NCBI RefSeq assembly: GCF_000611645.1
Contig: NW_014013616.1
Span: 1,682-65,681 of the forward strand
Direction: 5' to 3'
DNA from: Monoraphidium neglectum
Lineage: Eukaryota; Chlorophyta; Chlorophyceae; Sphaeropleales; Selenastraceae
DNA length: 64,000 bases
Shown: positions 1 through 10,089 of the stretch, one piece after another
Position numbering within the stretch: position 1 is the stretch's first letter
How the letters are laid out: every line of letters begins with the position of its first letter
Position numbers and translations under genes: made by a program
The notes under the pieces: model-generated
Told to the model about the DNA's origin: nothing
Database searches by the model: none
Seen by the model: the letters and a program-made list of their open reading frames with translations, nothing else

Positions 1-486
1 CCCCCTCTTTCTCTCTCCCCTTTGCGTGTGCTGCTGAGAAGCATCACGCGTCTTGACCGCAATACCCGAGCATCCGCGGCTGCGCAAGCGGCCCCAGCAA
101 CGGAGGAGCACAGATTGGTTGCCAACGCAGTAACAAGATGTCCTTTGGCAGACCCCCCATGTATCAGGGTGCCAACAGGGCACTGGGTGACGCACCCAAA
201 CAACCAGGCACAGATGCCTGCTTGCCACCCAAAACAATGTTCGTAGACGGGTAAAGAATAGCCAGCACCTGCTTGAACATCACTGCAGGAGACAGAAACT
301 GTCAATGAGATCCAGGACGAGAAAGAAAAGCAACAACACACACACACACACACACAAAAACGCCAAGTGACGCAAAAGCTGTGCAGCACCAGCTGCAGCT
401 GGTCGATGACGCCACGGAGACGCTGTCCCGGCTTGCAAGCAAATGGGGGCCGCTCACACGCGGAGCCCCAAAACCTTACACTGCAT
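1..486. other. 3' flank of the CLD1-like gene, no gene seen
   Basis: I see no supportable coding exon here. The stretch holds a short (AC)n run at about 337-356 and lies downstream of the minus-strand dephytylase gene. A TTACA (TGTAA on the minus strand) occurs at 475-479, but it is so close to the stop codon that it is unlikely to be the polyadenylation signal. Confidence 0.5.
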
Positions 487-1568
487 CTATGCGCCTGCCG
501 GCACGCCCGCCACGCCGCGCGGCGCCGTGCACGCCGCCACAAACGCCTTGATGCGCGGGTTGACGAGCTGCGGCGCCTCGTCCATCGGGCAGTGGCCGCA
601 GCCGGGCAGCTCCACAAACTCTGTCACCGGCGGCAGCGACGCAAACAGCCGGCGCCCCTCACGGCAGTCCTCCCAAGGGTCCTCCGCCCCCCACAGCAGC
701 GACACGGGCACCTGCACCTGCGGGGGCGCGCGCGAGGGGGGGCGGGAGCAGAGGCACGGGCGGGACAGGGGGGTCGGTCCCCTACACCAGGGAGGGCGCT
801 GAAGTGCACCGCGTGACGTTTGCACGAAGGCAGCCCCCGTCAAATTCGGCTTTGCCCCGATCGCGCCAGAAACCGAGATTGCTTGGTGGCGCACACCTGC
901 TGTATGAGGGACTCGGGCAGGGGGCCGCCAGAATAGCTGATGAAGTCCAGGAACACCTCCGCTGCGCCAGGCTGGCAAGGGAATGCAAAGGGGTGGGCCG
1001 GGGCCAGGTGGGCGGCAAGACGGGCTGCAATTGCGACGCCAGCAAAGCGAGCGAGCCGCAGCGGCGATGGCAGGTGGCGCCGCGCGCGACAGCTGGAAGC
1101 GTGTCGTCCGCTTCGCAGGGGCTCCTGCTGGTGCGCCGCTGTGCAGAGCGGTGCGGCTGTGCCGTCCGGCAGGCGGGGGCCCTGCTGCTCTACCGGTGCC
1201 CTACCTGCAGACCCGGCTTGAGGATGCAATCAACCAGCTGTGACACATCGAAGTTTGTGGGGCGGGGCGGGCTTCAACGGGCTAGCTGAGTGCGGGTCTG
1301 GCTGACACGCAGGAAGATGGTAGCAATGGTGGCTGCATTTGCCCACGAACGTTGTGCCTTGTAAGGTGTCTAAGCAGCCTCACAACCATGTTAGGCCCTG
1401 CCCCGGCCACCCCTTGGTGCCCCTGACCTCATCCGTGACCGTCTCCTTTTGTGCGTAGCACTGCTGCAGAATCTTCTTGACGGTCTGGGGTTGTGGCACA
1501 CGCACAGGGTTGTCATGGTGGTGTGCGCGTGTTTGTGAGAGTGTGTAGTTTGTGTGTGTGTGTGTGTG

Positions 1569-1608
<40 letters not shown>

Positions 1609-3339
1609 TGCGCGCGCGCGCGCGCGCAAGCTTGCGCTGAGGGGAGTGTATGACACACGTTCCTTAAGCACGCCGCACGCCCTCAAACCCCACGAGCTGC
1701 GGGTGCGCTCACCCACCCTCGCCCCAGCCAAAAAACCCTGTTTGGCGTCCAGCCCTGTGCACAGCAGCAAGCACAGCAGCGGCCCCACCGCAAGTCGCGG
1801 GATCTCACTTGCGGCTTGGCCACGTTCCCGAAGAACGCCTGCCCCAGCTGCGTCTCCTTCAGGACCTTCTGCAGCAGCGCCACGAGCGGCCGCTGCAGCG
1901 GCGACTGGCGCTCGACGTGCAGCCCGCGCAGGGATATGTTGATCAGCTGCACCCCGCGGACGCGCTCGGGCGCGTACAGCGCCGCTTGCAGCCCCGCCAG
2001 GCCTGCGGGCCGGGCGGGCAGCGATGGTCGAGGTTTAGCGCCGTAGAGTTGCGGCCAGTCGAAGCCTGTCATCTGCTCCGCCACTCTTCCGCCGCCCTCA
2101 AAGCTGACGTGCGCCAGATGCTCTCAAGCAGGTTCACAACTTGCAACCGATCCTTTTCGCGCGCCACTGAGCTGGCCATCCCCACCCTCCCTGCTCCCAC
2201 AGCCCCCACCTCCCACGCTGTTGGCGATGATGGTGGCATCATCTTGCACCTTCTCCTCTATGAAGTCCACCAGCTGGCGGCCCCAAGTCTCAAAGCAGTA
2301 AATGCTGTTCGGAGGCGCTGACCTGGCAGGTGTGCAGGTGTGGGCTTTGGAGCGAAATGGCGGCAGCGTGCCTGACATGCTGCAAACAGGTACGACTGCT
2401 GGATTCTGGGGCTCCAGCACTTGACCACAAGACCGACACATCAAGTGCGGGTGCCGCGGCTTCCACGCGGCACGCTGCCAACTGTAGGGAGCACGAGTCG
2501 TAAAAGCAAGCCCCAAGTGTGTCAGCTGGCTGCCCACCTAGGGTCTGGCTTGTCACTGTAGCCGTAACCGAGGAGGTCAATCGCATAGGCGCGGTGGCCC
2601 CCCTTAGCCAGCTCGGGGATGTTCTTGCGCCAGTGGTCGCTGCATCGTGGGGGGATGCGTGCTCGTCACGCCACAAGGCAGACAAGAGGACATCCAGGAG
2701 CAGGTGCACGCTTGCACACAATGCACAGGTATTTCCACGGCATTGCCCTCGCCGTGCATGCGGGGCACGGCGCGAAAGATCGGGCCACGAGTCCATCGGC
2801 CGAGTGCTGCAGAGGCGCCGCAGCCGATCATCGCCCGCGCACCAGTTGCCGCCAAAGCCGTGGACCAGCAGCACCGCCGGGCCGCCGTCGCCGCTGCGCT
2901 GATAGCGGATCTTGTGACCCTCCCACTCCCAGAACCTGCGCACACCGGCACGCATCGGCGCAGTAAGCAGGGAGGCCTGTGTGCCGTCCGGCCCAGACCC
3001 GGCGGTGAGCTGCTCCGCCCATACGAATGAAGCACCAAACGGCCCAAAGAGACGTCAATTGTGGTGCTGGTTCCAGGCCAAAGCTCCCATGCGCTGTGCA
3101 CTGTCAGGGCAGCGTGCCGCAGGCACGACAGCGCCTAGCCACACACACCAGCGTGGCCAGCGCCAAGCACCGGCACAAGCGCCCCGCCGACCTCACCCCT
3201 GCATCACCCCTGGACGAACCTCCACCTCCTCTACAGCTTTAGCTGCACGGCATTGCACCCTCACGCGGCTCGTGCGAATGACGCGCCCTGCCGAGGCTGG
3301 CCGCGAGACATAACCCGATCGCATGGCCCGCGCGTACAT
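487..3339 (-). CDS. CLD1: CLD1-like chlorophyll dephytylase (alpha/beta hydrolase), 9 exons
   Basis: Exons 3339-3197, 2935-2843, 2639-2538, 2322-2210, 2002-1809, 1484-1428, 1237-1205, 971-897 and 717-487 join in phase to 346 residues. Residues 1-47 look like a plastid transit peptide (Arg/Ser/Ala-rich, ending VRVQCRAAKA). The body carries FWEWEGHKIRYQR, the oxyanion motif LLVHGFGGN, HWRKNIPELAKGGH, the nucleophile elbow NSVGG (Ser148), ISYSGGPLPE, Asp283 in WGAEDPWE and His312 in GCGHCP, so the catalytic triad is complete. In the plant CLD1 family these enzymes remove phytol from chlorophyll during photosystem II turnover; that activity is inferred here from overall resemblance. Met89 of the upstream reading (ATG at 3324) is an alternative start. 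The gene is divergent from the neighbour starting at 4762. Intron 5 holds a long CA repeat on the sense strand. Confidence 0.9.
1549..1626. repeat. TG/CG microsatellite in CLD1-like intron 5
   Basis: An almost pure (TG)n run followed by (CG)n on the plus strand, hence CA on the sense strand of the minus-strand gene. It begins about 65 nt upstream of the 3' splice site at 1485. Confidence 0.9.
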
Positions 3340-3877
3340 GATGGCTCGTTTATGCGAATCACCAAGCTGACAACACGCTTGCAAATATGACGTTGTCAAA
3401 CAATTAAAAGTACGCACCAGGCGGACCCCTCGATGGATCGTGGTGCGCACGCTCTCCTGGCAGCATTTGAACCTGCGCACGACCTCTCTCCCGCCCCAAC
3501 CACCACTTGCTCCACCCATGCAAGGCGCCACACCCACGTCATACAAGTAGAAATTACCAAAGATTGTATCGTGTGTACTGAGGCGCACATGCAGTGCCCT
3601 ACAAGCATGTTACATGCTCCAGTCCGCACAGTCCAGTGACACAAGTGAGAGACAGGGCGAGCACAGGTCCGTGATGGGAAACCAGCATGCGCTTGTGCAA
3701 ACTCACCTGCGCTGCGTCCCATATCAGCTGCTATTCCTGCAGCAGCTGCTGCTTCGGAGGCCCCGGTTGCTTCAGGTGCCCCTCGTGCTGCGTCCCGGCC
3801 CCATGCTGCTTGAACCGATTTGCTCTTGTATTCCTCGCGTGTGATGGTGCTCTGACATGTCCTGCTCACTCCCTCCC

Positions 3878-3972
<95 letters not shown>

Positions 3973-4761
3973 CGACTCATTCGCTGACCAAAGAGGCTAA
4001 ATCAAAAGGGCTGCGTTTTCATCTGCCTTTGTTGGGATGATGTTCTGCTGCGACGAGTTGCCTATGTCTCGGGTCCTCAGAAATCTGCTGGTTTTGCAAG
4101 AGAGCTTAGCGCACGCGCGCAACGCATCCCTGTACATGACGCAGAAAGCAACGGAGGTTCTGAGGCGGGTGAGCAAACCTTACCAATCACGAGACTAGAT
4201 ACTCACAGCTCGCGGGGCACCAAATCAACACCGATATGCCTCCGTCCGCACGCAGGATTACTGCCAGGCAGCCCGCCAGGGCGCTGATGTGCCCACCATT
4301 TGCACCGTGAACCAGGGTCCATAAACAGCAGACATTCAAGTAACGCTGCCCATTCATGTCATACCTCAGCGATCACCACCGCCTGGTGCATCCAGCACAC
4401 GGCAGGCTTGACCTGGCTTGACTGTACGGTAGTCTGCAGACGGCTCGACCTACGCGTGCGATGTGCTGTTTGGAAACAGAATCATGTAATGTCAACGTCC
4501 CGCTTTCTTCTTTCTCGATTGTCACTGTATGCATCACGAAGAGGCCCAGCTGGGCAGACAGCCAGTTCGGCTCAACGTCGGTCGCCCAGGGCCAGGCGGT
4601 AGGCAGATTGCTGGTGACGGCAGGAGTTGAGAAGTGCCACCTCCTCGTGTGCAGCCAGGCCTACGGTGTTCGTAGACTGTTGCAAAATTACACCGCGCAG
4701 TCATATATCACCAAAGCCTTGGTTCGCAGATCTATCAGATTGTTTGCAAACACGCGCAAGA
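3340..4761. promoter_or_regulatory. Divergent intergenic region with CTG repeat
   Basis: This 1.4-kb stretch separates the start codons of the dephytylase (-) and the spermidine-synthase-like gene (+), so it should hold both promoters and 5' UTRs. Apart from the CTG tract I see no coding exon. Reading frames across the tract (poly-Gln on minus, poly-Leu on plus) are trivial products of the repeat. Confidence 0.5.
3879..3971. repeat. (CTG)31 trinucleotide repeat
   Basis: Thirty-one uninterrupted CTG units on the plus strand (CAG on minus), about 540 bp upstream of the dephytylase start and 790 bp upstream of the spermidine-synthase-like start. It is the longest pure trinucleotide tract in the window. 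It could lie in a 5' UTR of either gene. Confidence 0.95.
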
Positions 4762-6661
4762 ATGTTATCAACGCCAAAGTGTCCCTATATACGCCAGAAT
4801 AATGCGTGCGTTCTGTCTACTCTCGCCCGTGCTCAGCGCCGGGGTGTCGTCGGTCGCCTTGCTGCCGCCGCCCTCGCCCCTGGCTGGCGCAGCGACAGCG
4901 GCGGCCGCCTGATGTGCCGAGCGGCCCCGCCGGACGTACAGAGCCCGATAGGTCTGCCCGCGTCAGTGCCTGAGCCGATCATCCTTTTTGAAGGGGACAG
5001 CGAGCTCAACGGCACCATTCAAATACACGAGGTGCGCCCACCCGCCAGCTCGCCCGCGACCGCGCTCGTGGCGTGGGGTTCCTCATGCGGCACTGGCTGC
5101 AGCCGCTGTCCCTGCGCGCTGGTTCGTTTATTCCTGTCTGACCTCCGCCTGCGGCATCGGCCTTCCCGCCGCGCGGCGGCCGGGACAGGGGCTGCGGGTC
5201 AACGCGCGCTTAAACGCGTGTACCCCTCCTCCTAGCCTCCTGTGCCTTTCGGGCCCCTCACCCGCACCCCTGGCCGGGCCGCCGCGGCCCCTCAACAGGT
5301 CCCCTACGCGGAGGGCATCCCACCTGAAATCCAGGGGTCGCGGCTGATGTACATGGGAAGCCCGCTGCGCCTGCTGGGCGTATACCGCCCGCTGGGTGAC
5401 GAATACCCCCTCAGCTATGCCTACTGGTGGGTTGCGGCGATGCGACGCCGGCTGGCCGCCCGCATGGCAAAGTTTGGCGGCAGCCTGCAACGGCATGCGA
5501 CTGGAACCCACTGCAGCAACAGGGGCGGCGGCGGAGGTGGCCGCCGCAGCAGAGAGAGCTCCGCGATGGTGGCGTCTGAAGCTTTCCAGCCGCGCCCGGT
5601 TGAGGGCCGCGGTCCGGCCCTGCGCGATCTGACGCCGCCACGCGCCACCGCGCCGCGACCCGCAGGGACTTTTTTGCAACATTGCCTGTGCTACTGGACG
5701 AGGGGCCGGTCGCCATGTACGGCTGGGTGAGCCCGGTCTGGGTAGTTGAGGGGGAGGGGATGGTTTGCCGGAGCGAAAGCAGGGCGTCTGGTGCGTGCCA
5801 GCATCCCCGCAGACTGGCTGGCGAGCTCACCGACCCGCGAGCCGTCACAAGGCTGACCCTACTCGAACTCCAAAATAATCCTCACACCCGCGCTCCAAAA
5901 CCCATCGAAATGAACGGCACGCCAGCCACCGGAGCCGCCTGAAGCACCCGCCTCCCAGCTGACCCGGCCCCGCCTGGGCACACCGCGCCGCCCCCAACCG
6001 CCCGCTGACCGCCGCCCCCGGCCCGCCCGCGCGCCCCCGCCGCGCCTTTTGCTTCCACCAGTGCGGCGGCACGCCCGCGCGGCTGCTGGCTGAGGTCTAC
6101 GACCCGCCCCCCAGGCTGGTGGCGTGGGAGCTCGACCCCCGGGTAATCGACGCCTGCCGCCTGGGCATGGGCCTGGAGGAGGTGTGCCGCGCGGCGGGCG
6201 GCCTGCAGGTGCAGCTGGGCAACCCCCTCGCGCCGGCCGCGTCGGCCCCAGGCGGCTTTGCGGCGGTGATGGTGGATTTGTTCATCGACGGGAAGCTGCT
6301 GCCGCAGCTGATGGACGCCAACGTGTGGCGCACGGTGCGGTCGCGGCTGGCAGACCCCGCCAAGGGGCGCGTGATGGCGCACCTGGGGCCGGCCTCGGAC
6401 GAGCAGGGGCGGCTGGTGCCGCAGACGGTGGTGGCGCTCAACGCCATGGCGCGCGCATTTGACGGTGAGGGGGGTGGGGGTTGAGGTTTGCTCTGCCATG
6501 CACTGCAAGTCTGTTGCTAAACGCATGCAACGACAGAGATGCGGCCACCCAAAGACTTGACACGCATGCACACACGCACGTATCCGCGCGTTCATACTCG
6601 TGTGCGCACATGCACGCTCACATGCGCAGCGCGCGTGCACGCGCGCGCGCGCACACACACA

Positions 6662-6728
<67 letters not shown>

Positions 6729-7135
6729 TCTCTCCAGCACTCACTCCCGCACACACACAGAGACACACTCCCTATACACATACACACACAAACACACACA
6801 TACGCATCCTCTTCAACCCCCTCCACCCCTCAGGCCAGGTGTACTACATCGACCCGCCAGAGAACAGTCAGCTGGACGTTATGGCGCTGACAGGGCCGCT
6901 GCCCGACAAGGAGGAGTGGGCGGCGGCTGTCGGGCCCATGCTGGCGCCCTACACCGTTGACTGGGAGTTGTGGACTGTCGTGGATGAGTCGGACTTCCGC
7001 GACGCGGCGCAGTACGATGAGGAGGATGGAGAGGAGGATGAGCAGCAGCCGGAGGACGAGGGAGAGGAGGAGCAGGAGCAGGGAAGGCAGCAGCGGGAAT
7101 GGGGAGACCAGTGGGGGGCCGAGCGGAGAAGGTAG
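4762..7135 (+). CDS. Spermidine-synthase-like, Rossmann-fold methyltransferase-family protein, 5 exons
   Basis: Exons 4762-5031, 5299-5426, 5666-5726, 6062-6464 and 6834-7135 join in phase to 387 residues. An N-terminal Arg/Ala/Ser-rich segment of about 55 residues resembles an organelle transit peptide. The core shows IILFEGDSELNGTIQI, SRLMYMGSPLRLLGVYRP, YWDFFATLPVLL, a glycine motif (YGWCGGTPARLL), VAWELDPRVIDACR and VMVDLFIDGKLLP, the order seen in plastid SAM-dependent, spermidine/spermine-synthase-like proteins of plants and algae. True aminopropyltransferase activity is not shown; the conserved polyamine-site residues cannot be confirmed by eye. The last 50 residues form a Glu/Asp/Gln-rich tail, which is unusual for the family. 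ATG 4762 was chosen because it gives a transit-like start in frame. Intron 4 contains a long CT repeat. Confidence 0.8.
6655..6735 (+). repeat. (CT)n microsatellite in intron 4 of the spermidine-synthase-like gene
   Basis: An AC run passes into a long (CT)n tract on the sense strand, followed by further CA-rich sequence up to about 6805. The 3' splice site is at 6833. Confidence 0.9.
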
Positions 7136-7703
7136 ATGGGGGGCCAGGGCTCGCCGAAGCGGCGCAATCACAGGGGTGTGGGGGCTGAAAATGCCCCCCT
7201 GTTGGCCTGTAATCGTGTCCTGGTGTCCGTGTCAGGCTAAGAGTCAAGCAGATTCTACAATCAGCTCTGCTGAACTACCAAAGGACTGATTTAGTTGCTG
7301 GCGGCTTGCTGGCGGCTTGCTGGCGGCATGTGATGCTGCTGACATTACATCAGCGCCATGCAAAGAATCGCGCCATGCAAAGAAACGCCTCGCCTGTAAC
7401 CCTCGCATGAGAGGAGATGAGGGCCCACGCTCTTCAAGCATTTAGGCACCAAAGGGCCTGAACAGCACACTACAGGGGCGCCTTTGAGGCGGGCATGTGC
7501 GTGTGGGGCATTCATGGTAGAAAGAGACCGAGTTCCTCTGTCTATGTGCGATTTGAACTTGAATGCGCAGGGGCTGCACAATGAGACCTACGGCCTGCAA
7601 GCAAGTGAACCTTCATTCAAGGGAACTGTAGTGCTTTAAGAATCCTTCAACTGCAAGCGCATGGCATGGCGGACGATGAGCAGCAAAGCCAACAGATACT
7701 GAA
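7136..7703. other. Convergent intergenic region
   Basis: 3' flanks of the plus-strand gene ending at 7135 and the minus-strand gene ending at 7704. It contains a short direct repeat (TTGCTGGCGGC, three copies, about 7290-7327), a second near-repeat (GCCATGCAAAGAA, about 7356-7385) and a TGTAA at 7208-7212. No coding exon seen. Confidence 0.5.
7208..7212 (+). terminator. Candidate TGTAA polyadenylation signal
   Basis: TGTAA, the chlorophyte polyadenylation motif, lies 73 nt after the stop of the spermidine-synthase-like gene. A five-base match is weak evidence alone. Confidence 0.35.
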
Positions 7704-9596
7704 TCACAGGGCCATCAGGGCCAGCACCGCTGCCGCCAGCGTGGGCGTGATGGCTGCCAAATGCGCAGCCCGGGCGGCGGACGACGCCGCCGCCTTGGCC
7801 GCCGCTGGCGCAGCTGTCGCCGTTGTGTTGGCCACCAGTGGTGGCGGCGGCGGCGGCCCGGTCAGCGTCAGCAGGTTGCCTTGCACAAGTTTGTAGGCCG
7901 CCACGCAGCCGCCCCCGGCGACGGGCAGGGTGATGACGAGCGTGTCGTTGCCGCGGGTCGTGGCGGTGGCCAGGGTCCTGAATCCCGGGATCAGCAGGGC
8001 GCCCGCATTGACAGAGGTGACCACCCCTTGAACGCTATTGCTGCACGTGCCCGCCGCTGCGCCGGTGGCCGGGGCCGCGACCGCCAGGCCTGCGCCCGGG
8101 CGGAGGCCGGCGTCGCCGCCCAGGCCGCCGCCGGCTCCGAAGCCGGTGCCGGCTCCAAGGCCCGCGGCCGGCGCCGCACCCATGACAGGCGCGGCACCAA
8201 AGCCGGCACCGGCGCCACCGCCGGTGCTGGCTCCCAGGCCTGCATTCGGGTCGTCACGCGCAACAGGCGCGGCTCCAAAGCCTGGTGCGGCACCGACGAC
8301 CGGCGCAGCACCCTGGCCCGGGGCAGCACCTTGGCCCAGCGCGGCCGCGGGCGCGGCTCCAAAGCCCTGCGCGGCACCGACGCCCGGCGCAGCACCTGGG
8401 CCCGGTGCGGCCGTGGGTGCGGCGCCAAAGCCCGGCGTAGCACCGACGTCCGGCGCAGCGACTTGGCCTGGTGCAGCTGCGGGCGCGGCTCCAAAGCCCG
8501 GCGCGGCACCGACGCCCGGCGCAGCAACCTGGCCCGGTGCAGCACCTTGGCCCGGCGTCGCTGCGGGCGCGGCGCCAAAGCCGCCGAGGCTGCTGCCGGG
8601 GGGCGGGCCATTTGCGACGGCCGGGTCTGCGGCGCTGCCCACGGCGTACTGCTGCAGGCGGCGGCCGAACTGGTCAGAGCCTGGGGCCGCAGCAGCGCCC
8701 ACGTTTGAGTTGGCCAAGATGCTGGCGGCGCTCACACCGCCCGCAGAGCTGCCGCTGGCTGTTCCCGCGCCGCCACTCAGAGGGCCCATGCCTGCCCCGC
8801 TACCGAGGCCGCTGAGGCCCGTGCCGCCGCTCAGTCCCCCGCTTGGCCCCGCACCGCCCAGGCCGCTTGCGCCAGTGCCCGCCCCCACGGCGCTGCTGAG
8901 CCCGCCGCCAAGGCCGCCCAAGCCGCCGCCGCCGCCGCCACCGCCCAGGCCGGCGGCGCCGGGCAGCGCCGCCGAGCCGGCGTCGGCGCCAGGCGTGATG
9001 GTGAAGCCGCCGCTGCCAATGGTGGCCGAGGCAGATTGCGCGCAGTCGTACAGCCAGGTCTGGCCGCCGCAGGCACCGGCGCCGGGGTACTGCACGAGCT
9101 TCAGGATTGCCGCTGGAGTCCGCAGGCAGTGTGCAGATTCAGGGGAAGGGCAAGGGGGGGTGATTGCGTGAGCCGGGAGGGGAGTGCAGGCGGTTACCGA
9201 GGCAGCGGGGCAAGGGTCGGGTGGGGATGTTTCACAGGCGGCCGTGCTGAATGTCCCGCACCAGGTGTTGGGCGAGGGATCAGGCGCGGACTTTGCCGCC
9301 ATCAAACAGCTTTGATTGCTGAAAGGTTTCAGAGCATGCTCACCCGAGTTGCTGACGCCAAGCGGCATCTTGATGCACTTGCATGTTGACGTGGGGCGGT
9401 CAAACGTGCCACCCTGGCTGCACTGGAACGCAAATTGCCCAGCGGCCGCACACTGCTCCTGGCAAGCCCCCAGATTGGTTTGGCAGAGCTGACTCCCGTC
9501 GCTCTGCACGATGCCGGCATGTGCGCAGCAGGCGGCAGCCAGCAGCAGCAGCAAGGCCGCCGCGCCTCGATGCGCAGCCCGGGCCATGCGGGCCAT
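7704..9596 (-). CDS. Secreted cysteine-rich protein with Gly/Ala/Pro repeats (paralogue A)
   Basis: Exons 9596-9344 and 9112-7704 give 553 residues. The start has a clear signal peptide (MARMARAAHRG, then a Leu/Ala core ending CCAHAG). An N-terminal module has the spacing C-x6-C-x3-C-x9-C and then CKC. A second module begins at exon 2 (ILKLVQYPGAGACGGQ). A long low-complexity centre follows, with Gly-rich sequence and then repeats of roughly GFGAAPAAAPGQ. A C-terminal module (GCVAAYKLVQGNLLTLT) precedes Pro6, an Ala-rich stretch and a hydrophobic end (LAAAVLALMAL), which suggests a GPI-type anchor. The 231-nt intron is a multiple of three with no in-frame stop, so a retained form would stay open. 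The 13-kb gene is a paralogue. Likely an extracellular or cell-wall protein; the family is not recognised. Confidence 0.7.
   Translation of the reverse strand: MARMARAAHRGAAALLLLLAAACCAHAGIVQSDGSQLCQTNLGACQEQCAAAGQFAFQCSQGGTFDRPTSTCKCIKMPLGVSNSGEHALKPFSNQSCLMAAKSAPDPSPNTWCGTFSTAACETSPPDPCPAASVTACTPLPAHAITPPCPSPESAHCLRTPAAILKLVQYPGAGACGGQTWLYDCAQSASATIGSGGFTITPGADAGSAALPGAAGLGGGGGGGGLGGLGGGLSSAVGAGTGASGLGGAGPSGGLSGGTGLSGLGSGAGMGPLSGGAGTASGSSAGGVSAASILANSNVGAAAAPGSDQFGRRLQQYAVGSAADPAVANGPPPGSSLGGFGAAPAATPGQGAAPGQVAAPGVGAAPGFGAAPAAAPGQVAAPDVGATPGFGAAPTAAPGPGAAPGVGAAQGFGAAPAAALGQGAAPGQGAAPVVGAAPGFGAAPVARDDPNAGLGASTGGGAGAGFGAAPVMGAAPAAGLGAGTGFGAGGGLGGDAGLRPGAGLAVAAPATGAAAGTCSNSVQGVVTSVNAGALLIPGFRTLATATTRGNDTLVITLPVAGGGCVAAYKLVQGNLLTLTGPPPPPPLVANTTATAAPAAAKAAASSAARAAHLAAITPTLAAAVLALMAL
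8050..8580 (-). repeat. GAAP-type coding repeats in paralogue A
   Basis: Degenerate in-frame repeats encode variants of APG(V/F)GAAPGFGAAPAAAPGQ. The repeat is in the coding sequence and GC-rich, so copy number could be collapsed or expanded by assembly. Confidence 0.75.
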
Positions 9597-10089
9597 TGTC
9601 GGCCTCGCTCTAGTTTGGGCGACACCTGATTGCGGTTGACGTCGTAGCAGATTCAGTATTTGGGAGAGGTTATGCACCACGACTGAAGCTTCAAATGGGG
9701 CAGTCACTTGCAATGTGCTGCTGCAGAACCGGTGCACCACTTTGGCAGCGTGGAGGCCCTGAATACCACACCTCCGCTACCAGCTGAACCAACTAAGAGA
9801 GCATTCTCAAACCATATGGAAGCCTTGTAAATGAAATCCATGCCCGCTCGACGGAGACACACCCAAGCGCCGCTCCGGCAAACTGCCAATGTAGCCGCGG
9901 GCAGTGGCTGCGCCTTACATCAACACTGTCATGAACAAAACCTCAGTTGCACTCCTGTTCACCCGCGCACATCCCTTCTGGCCTCCCTGATCATCGCGCA
10001 CAACAAAGCCAATCATGGGCCTCACCTGCTCGCGATGATATACCCTACAGCTGCTGAACAGAAATAAGCTTGCCGACTCTACAACGTTT
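9597..10089. other. Divergent intergenic region
   Basis: Lies between the start of paralogue A (-) and the Gln-rich gene (+). It should contain both promoters. No exon or distinctive repeat is seen. Confidence 0.4.

Noticed and set aside
3396..3980. Poly-Gln protein on minus from the CTG tract
   Set aside because: Produced by the 31-unit repeat in a non-coding region; flanking residues show no coding character, and the segment lies upstream of the dephytylase start.
5882..6826. 314-codon minus frame with RE-repeat and CVC runs
   Set aside because: Antisense to a microsatellite and to exon 4 of the spermidine-synthase-like gene.
7761..9171. Long open frames on the plus strand (315 and 377 codons) across 7.8-9.2 kb
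   Set aside because: They are antisense shadows of the GC-rich, repeat-coding secreted protein gene; their composition (poly-Pro/Ala or Arg-rich) is the complement of its GAAP repeats.
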